DNA of 64,000 nucleotides from Serinicoccus marinus DSM 15273 (lineage in GTDB: Bacteria; Actinomycetota; Actinomycetes; Actinomycetales; Dermatophilaceae), in assembly GCF_008386315.1 (NCBI RefSeq), contig NZ_CP043808.1:558001-622000 (forward strand). Reading direction: 5' to 3'. The first letter of the stretch is position 1, and the number at the start of each line of letters is the position of its first letter. Of this stretch, positions 9,638-17,330 are shown one piece after another. The notes beneath the pieces are model-generated. The model did no database searches and was not told the origin of the DNA. It saw nothing but the letters and a program-made list of their open reading frames with translations. The position numbers and the translations under genes were made by a program.

Positions 9638-10861
9638 TCAGGAGAGGCGCTCGATCACCATCGCCATGCCCTGGCCGCCGCCGACGCACATGGTCTCCAG
9701 CCCGAACTGCCCGTCGTGGGTCTGCAGCGCGTTGATGAGCGTGGTCGAGATGCGGGCGCCGGTGGAGCCGAAGGGGTGCCCCAGCGCGATGGCGCCGCCG
9801 TGGACGTTGAGCTTGTCCTCGTCCATGCCCAGCGCGTCGGCCGAGCCGAGGACCTGCACCGCGAAGGCCTCGTTGATCTCGTAGAGGTCCATGTCGCCGA
9901 TGCTCATGCCCGCACGCTCCAGCGCCTGCGTGCTCGCCTCGATCGGCCCCAGGCCCATGATCTCCGGGGAGAGCGCCGAGACGCCGGTGGAGACCACGCG
10001 CGCCAGCGGGGTCAGGCCGAGCTCCTTGGCCCGGGTGTCGCTCATGACGACCAGGGCGGCCGCTCCGTCGTTGAGCGGGCAGCAGTTGCCGGCGGTGACC
10101 GTGCCGTCCTCGCGGAAGACCGGCTGCAGCTGGCTGACCTTCTCCAGGGTGACCCCGGCACGAGGGCCGTCGTCGGTGCTGACCACCGTCCCGTCGGCGA
10201 GCGTGACCGGCGCGATCTCGCGGGCGAAGACACCGTCGGCGATGGCCTTCTCGGCGCGGTTCTGGCTGCGGACGCCCCACTCGTCCTGGCGCTGCCGGGA
10301 GATGCCGAGGGAGGTGGCGACGTTCTCGGCGGTCTGGCCCATGGCGATGTAGACGTCGGGCAGGCCGCCCTGCTCGCGCGGGTCGGTCCAGGTCTCGTTG
10401 CTCGCGGCCATCGCCTCGGTCCGGGCGACGGCGTCGGCGAAGAGCGGGTTGCGCCACGACTCCTTGCCACCGCCGGCGCCGGAGAAGTCGGCATACCGCG
10501 ACACGCACTCGACCCCGGCGCTGATGAAGACGTCGCCCTCCCCGGCCTTGATCGCGTGCAGCGCCTGCCGGGTCGTCTGGACCGAGCTGGCGCAGAAGCG
10601 GTTGACGGTCGAGCCGGGCACCCCGTCCAGGCCCAGCAGCACGCCGACGACGCGCGCCATGTTGAAGCCGTGCTCGCCCCACGGCTCGGCGCAGCCGAGG
10701 TAGAGGTCCTCCACGGTGGTCGGATCGAGCTCGGGCACCTGCTCCAGCGCGGCGCGGATGACGCCGGCGGCCAGGTCATCCGGCCGCGCGGTCGTCAGCG
10801 ACCCCTTGAAGGCGCGACCGATGGGGGTGCGGGCGGCGGCGACGATGACGGCCTCGGGCAT
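9638..10861 (-). CDS. thiolase (acetyl-CoA C-acyltransferase)
   Basis: A 407-residue thiolase that cleaves 3-ketoacyl-CoA in beta-oxidation or condenses acetyl-CoA. Catalytic features are visible: nucleophilic Cys in NRFCASSVQTT, NEAFAVQVL, the His motif GGAIALGHPFGSTGAR and the second Cys in CVGGGQGMAMV. The start at 10861 (MPEAVIVAAARTPIGRAFKG) has AAGGAGGACCCC upstream. The sequence looks like the degradative FadA type, but substrate length cannot be told. It follows the olefin genes on the same strand after a 162-base gap in which I see no clear regulatory site. A metabolic link through acyl-CoA is possible but not shown. Confidence 0.93.
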   Translation of the reverse strand: MPEAVIVAAARTPIGRAFKGSLTTARPDDLAAGVIRAALEQVPELDPTTVEDLYLGCAEPWGEHGFNMARVVGVLLGLDGVPGSTVNRFCASSVQTTRQALHAIKAGEGDVFISAGVECVSRYADFSGAGGGKESWRNPLFADAVARTEAMAASNETWTDPREQGGLPDVYIAMGQTAENVATSLGISRQRQDEWGVRSQNRAEKAIADGVFAREIAPVTLADGTVVSTDDGPRAGVTLEKVSQLQPVFREDGTVTAGNCCPLNDGAAALVVMSDTRAKELGLTPLARVVSTGVSALSPEIMGLGPIEASTQALERAGMSIGDMDLYEINEAFAVQVLGSADALGMDEDKLNVHGGAIALGHPFGSTGARISTTLINALQTHDGQFGLETMCVGGGQGMAMVIERLS

Positions 10862-11023
10862 GGGGTCCTCCTTGACGCGAGCGGTATGCCGTGAGTCTAG
10901 GTGAGCGCCGCGGCGCCGCCGGGGGAGAGGTCCCGGCGGTGCCGCTCCCGACGTGCGCGACTGCACCGGTTGTGTGCTCAGAACCGCTGATGTGGCGACA
11001 TGACCGCTGCAGGCGCACAGAGC

Positions 11024-11995
11024 TCAGAGGCGGGTGAGGCCCTCGTCGACGCTCACCCGCGGGCGCCAGTCGAGCACCTCGCGGGTGTGCCGTTGGTCGA
11101 ACCAGTGCGCGGTCGAGAGCTGCTCGGCCAGGAAGCGGGTCATCGGCGGCTGGGTGATGGTCGGCAGGCCGGGGACCCGCTCGGACAGCGCGGTCACTCC
11201 CTCGACCGCCGCCCCGAGGCCCCAGGCCAGGGGGGTGGGCAGGCGCAGCCGCGGTGCCGGTGCCCCGACCGCGCGGCAGATGTCACCGACGAGCTCGCCG
11301 ATCGGCCGCGGCTCGCCGTTGGTCACGACCAGGGCCTGGCCGCGCGCGACGTCGATGCGGTCCAGTGCAGCGACCAGGGCCTCGGCGGCGTTGTCGACAT
11401 AGGTCGTGTCCACGAGCGCGGTGCCCGGGCCGACCAGCGCGAGCCGGCCCTGGTGGGCGCGCTGCGCGATGCGGCCGACGAGCTGGGTGTCGCCCGGCCC
11501 CCAGACCAGGTGCGGCCGCACGGCGGTGACCGCGAGGTCGGGGGAGTCGGCCTCGAGGGCGAAGAGCTCGGCCGCGGCCTTGGTCCGGGCGTAGTGCCCG
11601 CGGGCGCGCATCGGGCTGGCGGGGGTTGCGCCCGCCCCGGCCAGCGAGTGGCCGCTGTGCGCGACCGAGGGAGAGCTGACCTGCACGAGCCGGCCACCGC
11701 CGTGGTCGCGCAGCGCCTCGATGACCCGGCGGGTGCCGCGCACGTTGACGTCGACGAAGTCGCGCCACGGGCCGACCACGTCCACCTTGGCCGCCAGGTG
11801 CACCACCGCGTCCTGCCCCCGCACCGCGCGCTCCACGGCGTCAGGGTCGCGGATGTCGCCGAGCGACTCGCGGTGCCGACCCCCGGCGGTCCGGCGCTGC
11901 ATGACGGTCACGTCCCAGCCCTGGTGGGCGAGCAGGTCGGCGGTCGCGCCCCCGAGCATCCCGCTCGCACCGGTGACGAGCACCCGCCCGCCCAT
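11024..11995 (-). CDS. oleD: OleD-like NAD(P)-dependent 2-alkyl-3-oxoalkanoate reductase
   Basis: A 323-residue short-chain/extended dehydrogenase. It has the Rossmann motif VLVTGASGMLGGATADLL, DAVVHLAAKVDVVGPW and a YxxxK dyad in HYARTKAAAELFALE. In the Ole pathway OleD reduces the 2-alkyl-3-ketoacid made by OleA to the beta-hydroxy acid used by OleC. The assignment rests on context: its ATG overlaps the oleBC stop (TGATG), and oleA lies upstream of oleBC. Without the neighbours it would be called only a NAD-dependent epimerase/dehydratase or 3-beta-HSD-like protein. Confidence 0.88.
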   Translation of the reverse strand: MGGRVLVTGASGMLGGATADLLAHQGWDVTVMQRRTAGGRHRESLGDIRDPDAVERAVRGQDAVVHLAAKVDVVGPWRDFVDVNVRGTRRVIEALRDHGGGRLVQVSSPSVAHSGHSLAGAGATPASPMRARGHYARTKAAAELFALEADSPDLAVTAVRPHLVWGPGDTQLVGRIAQRAHQGRLALVGPGTALVDTTYVDNAAEALVAALDRIDVARGQALVVTNGEPRPIGELVGDICRAVGAPAPRLRLPTPLAWGLGAAVEGVTALSERVPGLPTITQPPMTRFLAEQLSTAHWFDQRHTREVLDWRPRVSVDEGLTRL

Positions 11996-14712
11996 CAGCG
12001 GCTCCTGCGCCGGGGTGCCCGGGCGCGACCCCGGCCGGCAAGCACGTCGCGCAGCCGGTCGGTCGTCCGGCGACCGTGGAGGATCCCCTCGGCCCAGTCC
12101 GCGAGGGCGCCGCGGTCGACCTTGCTCGCGTGCCGGACGTCCACCGGGAGCCAGTCGCGCACGAGCACGGCAGCCACCGGGACGCCTGCCGCGGCCCGCG
12201 CCCGTGCGGCGAGGTCTGGGCCGGCCAGCGCCCCGGCGCCGGCAGCGGCCCCGGTGACGCGCGCGAGAGGCCCGCCCCGGTGACCCGGCACGAGCACGAG
12301 CACGACGAGCTGCGCCCCGATCGGGCCGACCCCGACGACGGCGACGTCGACCAGCCCGGGAACCTCCCGCACCCGGTCCTCGACAGGGTAGGGGGTCACC
12401 GGTCCGTCCGCCGTCGTGAGCACGTGGGCCAGCCGCCCCTCCACCCAGAGCCGACCGTCCTCGTCCAGGTGTCCCACGTCGCCGGTGCGGTGCCAGCCGG
12501 TCGGACGGTCGCTGTGCTCCTGCGCGGCCCAGCGGCGGTCGTAGCGGTCCTTGACGTGCGGGCCGCGCACGACGATCTCGCCGACCACACCCGGTCCTGT
12601 CTCGAGCTCCTCCGCGGGTATGCCGTCCGGCCCCAGTGCGGCCACACCCACCTCGACGCCCGGCACGGGTCGTCCCACGCAGACCCCGTCCTGCGCGGTG
12701 AGCTCGTCGGTCGCGGTCGCGGTGGGGTCGTGCGTGGCGACGGGAAGCGCCTCGGTCATCCCGTAGGGCGTCTGCGTCTGCGCACCGGGCAGCACCTCCT
12801 GGACCTCGCGCAGCAGGTCCGGCGGCACCGGCGCGCCGGCGGAGAGCACCAGCCGCACGCCGCCGAGAACCCCCCGCTGGTCAGCGGTGAGCGACCCGGC
12901 GGTCGCGACGACGTTGCGCAGGGCGGCCGGCGCGGCGAAGACCATCGTGGCGTCGACCGCGGCGACCGCCTCGACCAGCCCGGTCGCCGTCAACGTGTGG
13001 GGAGCCGTGACGTCCATGTCCGGGACGGCGCTCGGCAGCCCCAGCGCAGGGCCGTAGAGCGCGAACGGCGCGAACGCCGCGACGAAGCGCTCGCCCGGGC
13101 CGAAGCCGAAGGTCTCCCGCAGCAGCGCGACCTGGGCGCCCAGGCCGCGCCGGGTGTAGACGACCCCCTTCGGCGGGCCGGTCGCACCCGAGGTGAACAG
13201 GATCGCCCCGTCGGCCTCGTCGTCGAGCCGGTCCGGGAGCGGGCCGGTCCCGCCGCGGCCCTCGTCCGCCAGCGCGTCCAGGCCTCCCCCGTCGGTGCGG
13301 ATCCGTGACCCCGGGACCCGGGTCGCCGCCGCGAGAGCCAGCGCACGGCCGATGCCGACGACGTGCGCCGGCCCCGCGCCGGACAGCGCCGCGGCGAGCC
13401 GGCGCAGCCCCAGCCCGGCGTCCGCGACGACCACGACGGCGCCGAGGCGCCACACGGCATACACGACCGTCGTCAGGTCCACCCCGGGTGGCACGAGCAC
13501 GGCCACGCGGTCACCCGGCTGCACGCCTCGGGCCGCCAGGCCGCGGGCCACGGCGTCCACCCGCTCGTCCAGCTCGCCGAAGGTCACCCGCCGCTCGCCC
13601 TCGCCGAGCTCGACGATCGCGACCTCGTCCGGTCTGCTCGTGTCGACCCGGACCGGCACCACGGCCGCACTCCCACCCTGAGCCGTCCCCTCGGCCCCGT
13701 CGTCGTGCGAGGCCCGTGCCCCGTCCCCGCCGACCCGTCGCCGCACCCAGTCCCAGACGACCCCGACACCCTCGGGGGAGTCCTCGAGGACGAGATGCGA
13801 CGCGGTGGGGTAGACCTGCACGTCGGCGTGCGGCAGCCGCCGCAGCAGGTCCTCCAGGTAGCGCTGCGAGAAGACCGGGTCGCGGGTGCCCCAGACCAGC
13901 AGCGCCGGCACGTCCAGCGTCGCCGTGCCGGCGGCGATGTCGTCGAGCGTCCTCCGGCTGGGGTGGTCGGGGTCGAAGGGGATGTCCCGGACGAAGTCGG
14001 CGACGGCGTCGCGGCGCGCGGCGCTCGCGTAGGGCGCCGCGAAGGCGTCGCGCACGTCGCGGGCCAGCGCCGGCCGGGACAGGGCGGTCGTCGCCCGGAC
14101 GAAGGCGGGGGTGGTGCGGCACACCTGCGCGAGCAGCATCGGGGCACGCGCGAGCCGGATGACGGCCGGCGCCGCGTGCTCGACCGGCTGGTGCACGGCG
14201 GTGTTGGTCAGCACCACGGCCGCGAGCTGCTTCCGGTGCGCCAGGGCCCAGCCCAGGCTGACCGGTCCGCCCCAGTCGTGGGCCAGCGTGACCACGGGTC
14301 CGGTGAGCCCGAGGGCGTCGGTGAGACCCCCGAGGTCGGCGACGCGCTGGCCCAGCGTGCGGGGGGTGCCGGGGCGCTCGGACCAGCCCATCCCGAGCTG
14401 GTCGACCGCGACCACGCGCCAGCCGGGCGGCGACTGCGCCAGCACCCGGCGCCACAGGTAGGACCACGTCGGGTTGCCGTGGACCGCGAGGACCGTCCCG
14501 ACGGGCTCGACCCCCTCCGCCTCGAGCGCGGGGCCGTTGTCGAGCACGTGCCACCGCCGGGTCCGCCCTTCGGCGTCCCGGGCCAGCACGACCCGCGACC
14601 AGTCGCGCTCGAGCCCGGGCAGCGGCGCGGACGGGAGACCGACCCGGTCGTGCGCGGCGCGGCGCGCCGGATCCTCGATCCGGTGGGTGGGGGAGGGGTG
14701 CGGCACGGCCAC
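11995..14712 (-). CDS. OleBC fusion: beta-lactone decarboxylase plus beta-lactone synthetase
   Basis: A 905-residue two-domain protein. Residues 1-330 form an alpha/beta hydrolase of the haloalkane dehalogenase type (OleB): AVHGNPTWSYLWRRVL, the Asp nucleophile in LAHDWGGPVSLGWAL and the His region TASHLVLED. After a linker, residues 350-905 are an AMP-forming ligase (OleC): ILFTSGATGPPKGVVYTRRG, TPYGMTEALPVATHD and the late RTGDVGHLDEDGRLWVEGR. OleC makes a cis-beta-lactone and OleB decarboxylates it to a cis-olefin. Fusion of the two is known from Micrococcus-type actinobacteria. Translation of oleD is coupled to its end. It follows oleA by 22 bases, so the three form one operon. Confidence 0.93.
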   Translation of the reverse strand: MAVPHPSPTHRIEDPARRAAHDRVGLPSAPLPGLERDWSRVVLARDAEGRTRRWHVLDNGPALEAEGVEPVGTVLAVHGNPTWSYLWRRVLAQSPPGWRVVAVDQLGMGWSERPGTPRTLGQRVADLGGLTDALGLTGPVVTLAHDWGGPVSLGWALAHRKQLAAVVLTNTAVHQPVEHAAPAVIRLARAPMLLAQVCRTTPAFVRATTALSRPALARDVRDAFAAPYASAARRDAVADFVRDIPFDPDHPSRRTLDDIAAGTATLDVPALLVWGTRDPVFSQRYLEDLLRRLPHADVQVYPTASHLVLEDSPEGVGVVWDWVRRRVGGDGARASHDDGAEGTAQGGSAAVVPVRVDTSRPDEVAIVELGEGERRVTFGELDERVDAVARGLAARGVQPGDRVAVLVPPGVDLTTVVYAVWRLGAVVVVADAGLGLRRLAAALSGAGPAHVVGIGRALALAAATRVPGSRIRTDGGGLDALADEGRGGTGPLPDRLDDEADGAILFTSGATGPPKGVVYTRRGLGAQVALLRETFGFGPGERFVAAFAPFALYGPALGLPSAVPDMDVTAPHTLTATGLVEAVAAVDATMVFAAPAALRNVVATAGSLTADQRGVLGGVRLVLSAGAPVPPDLLREVQEVLPGAQTQTPYGMTEALPVATHDPTATATDELTAQDGVCVGRPVPGVEVGVAALGPDGIPAEELETGPGVVGEIVVRGPHVKDRYDRRWAAQEHSDRPTGWHRTGDVGHLDEDGRLWVEGRLAHVLTTADGPVTPYPVEDRVREVPGLVDVAVVGVGPIGAQLVVLVLVPGHRGGPLARVTGAAAGAGALAGPDLAARARAAAGVPVAAVLVRDWLPVDVRHASKVDRGALADWAEGILHGRRTTDRLRDVLAGRGRARAPRRRSR

Positions 14713-14734
14713 GCTCAGCTGGGCTCGGCCCGGG

Positions 14735-15757
14735 TCACCAGTCGATCTCGAGGCAGGTCATGTTGAGCCCGGAGCCGATGCCCATCATGAGCACCCGGTC
14801 CCCGCGCTCGAGCGCGTCCGCCTCCTTGGCGAGGGTGATCGCGACCGCGGCGGGACCGACGTTGCCGTAGGTGGGGAAGGTCAGGGGGATGCGCGCGAGG
14901 TCGATGCCCAGCGCCTCGGCGGTCTTGGTGGTATGCACCTGCGAGACCTGGTGGACGATGTAGCGGTCCATCTCCTGCCAGTCGAACTCCTGGGCCGCGT
15001 CACGCCACAGCTCGCCGGCCAGCCCCATCCCCGCCGCGAGGAGCCCCTGGGCGTCGGTGCGCATCTCGGTGAAGTCGCCGACGCACAGCTCGTGGTGCTC
15101 GGTGGCCGCGCGCGTGACGCCACCGACCACGCGGTGTCCTTCCGGGTGCTCGCTGGCCCGGCCGAGCAGCATCGCCGCCGCGCCGGAGCCCAGGGTGAGG
15201 GTGGCGAACTGGCTGACGATGTCCTCCGCCGTCGCGTCGGGGCCGGAGAGCCGCTCCAGGGTCCGCTCCTGCGGGATGCGCGAGCCCTCGCCGCAGACGA
15301 CCATTGCGTAGTCGATCTGGCCGGCGTCGATCATCGTCGCGGCCAGCTGCATACCGTTGACGAACCCGAGACAGGCGTTGGTGAGGTCGAAGTTGAGGCA
15401 CGCCGAGGGCAGCCCCAGGTCGTGGTGCACCGACACGGCGATCGAGGGCTCGAGGTGCTCCCGGCTCACCGAGGTGTTGACGAGCAGTCCCACCCGGCTC
15501 GCGTCGACCCCGGCCTCCGCCAGCGCCTCCTGCGCGGCCTGGACCGCGCCGTCGACGAAGCTCTGGTCCTCGCGCCACCACCGACGCTCGGAGATCCCTG
15601 CCAGCTTGGCCAGCATGCCCGGGCGCAGCCCGTTGCGGGTGTAGGAGTCACCGATGACCTCGTCGAACTCGGCGGAGGTCTTGACGATCGGGGCGTCGAC
15701 GGCGTTGACGGAGAGCACGGCGGTGTCGCTGTGCCGGAAGGTGGCGTTGCCGGTCAC
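14735..15757 (-). CDS. oleA: OleA-like thiolase-fold acyl-CoA condensing enzyme
   Basis: A 340-residue member of the KAS III/thiolase superfamily. OleA condenses two long-chain acyl-CoAs head to head to begin long-chain olefin synthesis. It has the catalytic Cys in FDLTNACLGFVNGMQLA, the His in DRYIVHQVSQVHT, the Asn in PTYGNVGPAAVAITLAK and the Gly-rich end MMGIGSGLNMTCLEIDW. The GTG at 15757 with AGGA upstream gives the family N terminus; longer starts add non-conserved sequence. By itself it could be mistaken for FabH, but the adjacent oleBC and oleD settle the pathway. It is divergent from a lipoprotein gene, with 159 bases between. Confidence 0.93.
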   Translation of the reverse strand: MTGNATFRHSDTAVLSVNAVDAPIVKTSAEFDEVIGDSYTRNGLRPGMLAKLAGISERRWWREDQSFVDGAVQAAQEALAEAGVDASRVGLLVNTSVSREHLEPSIAVSVHHDLGLPSACLNFDLTNACLGFVNGMQLAATMIDAGQIDYAMVVCGEGSRIPQERTLERLSGPDATAEDIVSQFATLTLGSGAAAMLLGRASEHPEGHRVVGGVTRAATEHHELCVGDFTEMRTDAQGLLAAGMGLAGELWRDAAQEFDWQEMDRYIVHQVSQVHTTKTAEALGIDLARIPLTFPTYGNVGPAAVAITLAKEADALERGDRVLMMGIGSGLNMTCLEIDW

Positions 15758-15916
15758 GTGGTGGTTCCTGCGTTCTGGCGAAGGGAAGACGGACAGAGTC
15801 CCCATTCGACCACAGCACCGGCGCCGGGGAAGAACCGAAGGCGCCGCTGTGCCACGATGGGGATCACCATCCACCTCCCGCCGCCCGGCGGGAGCCGCCG
15901 GGAAAGCGAGACCGAC

Positions 15917-16816
15917 ATGAGCAGCACGCGGACGAGGCTGGGCGCGATCCTCAGCGCCGGAGTCCTGGGGTTGGGGCTGAGCGCCTGCGGCGGGGACGAG
16001 AGCAGTGACTCCTCGGGCGGGGCCGGCGGGTCCTCCGGCAGCGAGGCGTCGCAGGAGAGCAGCGCCGGGCAGGAGGGCGAGAGCGAGGACGCAGCCGCGT
16101 CCGAGGGCGACGCCGGTGGTGAGGGTGACGCGGACGCCGCCGCGGACGGCGAGGAGATCCCCGTGGAGGAGTTCCTCGCGATGATGCAGGAGCCGGGCGA
16201 GGAGACGCTGTCCAGCTACACCCTCACCATGACGATGGACGCCTCCGGTCAGTCGATGGACGCGGAGGGGGCGGTCGACCTCTCCGGCGACCAGCCGGTC
16301 ATGCAGTTCACGATGGCGGTGCCCGAGCTCGGCGACATGGACATGATCACCACCGGCGGCGAGGTCTACTTCGCGATGCCCGGCGTCACCCCCGACGGGA
16401 TGTACGTCCGCGGTGGGGAGGACCTGCTCGGTCAGGCCGCCGCCATGGAGGATCTCGACGTCTCCTCGCAGTGGGAGGCGTGGGAGCAGGGCGCGCAGAG
16501 CGTGGTCCTCGTCGGCGAGGAGGACGTCGACGGCACCGAGATGCGGCGCTATCAGGTGACCCTCGATCCCGAGGCGGCCGCGGCGGAGTCAGGGGAGGCC
16601 GCCACGACGACCGCGCCGGGTATGCCGGAGACCGTCGTCTACGACGTCTGGCTGGACGACGACAACCTCATGCGTCAGCTCGCCTTCGACATGGAGGGCG
16701 TGTCGGCCGAGATGATGATGGACAACTGGGGCGAGCCGCAGGAGATCGAGGCCCCCGCCGAGGACCAGATCATGGAGATGAGCGAGCTCGGCGGGCAGCC
16801 GGGCAGCGAGGGCTGA
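15917..16816 (+). CDS. secreted lipoprotein (LppX/LprG-like fold possible)
   Basis: A 299-residue protein with a lipoprotein signal: RTRLGAILSAGVLGLGLSAC, where LSAC is the lipobox and Cys is the lipid site. An Asp/Glu/Ser/Gly-rich linker of about 60 residues follows. The globular part has SYTLTMTMDASGQSMDAEGA, repeated strands and VYDVWLDDDNLMRQLAFDM, a layout seen in actinobacterial lipoproteins of the LppX/LprAFG or similar DUF families. Many Met and acidic residues are notable. Its ligand is unknown. It is divergent from oleA and ends at a clear terminator. Confidence 0.85.
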   Translation: MSSTRTRLGAILSAGVLGLGLSACGGDESSDSSGGAGGSSGSEASQESSAGQEGESEDAAASEGDAGGEGDADAAADGEEIPVEEFLAMMQEPGEETLSSYTLTMTMDASGQSMDAEGAVDLSGDQPVMQFTMAVPELGDMDMITTGGEVYFAMPGVTPDGMYVRGGEDLLGQAAAMEDLDVSSQWEAWEQGAQSVVLVGEEDVDGTEMRRYQVTLDPEAAAAESGEAATTTAPGMPETVVYDVWLDDDNLMRQLAFDMEGVSAEMMMDNWGEPQEIEAPAEDQIMEMSELGGQPGSEG

Positions 16817-16832
16817 CCCCCCGAGCAGCAGG

Positions 16833-16868
16833 AGGGCCACGACCGGAAGACCGGTCGTGGCCCTTCTG
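16833..16868 (+). terminator. intrinsic terminator after the lipoprotein gene
   Basis: A perfect 14-bp stem, AGGGCCACGACCGG with CCGGTCGTGGCCCT, closes a 4-base loop (AAGA) and is followed by TCTG. It begins 17 bases after the lipoprotein stop, the usual place for a terminator. Confidence 0.85.
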
Positions 16869-17005
16869 CGACCTCCGGCCGACCCTGGTGCGACCGCCGT
16901 GTGAACGCCTCGTGAACCCTCGCCGGGAACCCCCGATCTGGGCCGTCAGCGGCTGCGCGGCACGGCAGACTGACGGTGTCGTCGAGCCGAGGTGAGGAGA
17001 ACGAC

Positions 17006-17311
17006 ATGGCGTCAGGCTGGACCCCCGCCCGGGTCGTCCGCTGGCCCGCGCAGCAGCAGGACCGTGCGTGGTGCGCCCAGCGGGCGATCCCCTGCCTGCT
17101 GCTCGTCGACGACGGGGCAGCGGCCCCCGAGCCCGGGCCGTCGGAGTCGGTGCTGCCGCAGACCGCCGACGAGCACCGCATCGCCGGAGCCGTCGACGAG
17201 CTGTCCTGGCGCGCGGCGGCCGCCGCGGCTCCCGCACCAGAGCCGGAGCGCCTCGCGCACCCGTCGGGTCGGCGCCGCTCGGTCGTCGGCCTGGTCGCCG
17301 CGCTGTTCTGA
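17006..17311 (+). CDS. small hypothetical protein, 101 aa
   Basis: ATG at 17006 with GAGGAGAACGAC upstream, a good ribosome site. The product reads MASGWTPARVVRWPAQQQDR, then IPCLLLVDDGAAAPEP and a Pro/Ala-rich second half with a basic hydrophobic end (RRRSVVGLVAALF). The first half faintly resembles the N-terminal extension of some actinobacterial winged-helix regulators, but no DNA-binding domain follows, so it may be a shortened relative. That resemblance is from memory and weak. It converges with the TagF-like gene. Confidence 0.55.
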   Translation: MASGWTPARVVRWPAQQQDRAWCAQRAIPCLLLVDDGAAAPEPGPSESVLPQTADEHRIAGAVDELSWRAAAAAAPAPEPERLAHPSGRRRSVVGLVAALF

Positions 17312-17330
17312 GCGATCGACCGCCTCGTCC

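Noticed and set aside
8441..10894. An 817-codon plus-strand frame across the DUF808 and thiolase genes
   Set aside because: Antisense of two well-supported genes and of the tandem repeats; Asp/Arg/Gly-rich with no family resemblance.
14735..15757. FabH (beta-ketoacyl-ACP synthase III) of fatty acid initiation
   Set aside because: The directly coupled oleBC fusion and oleD downstream identify it as OleA; no fab genes are nearby.
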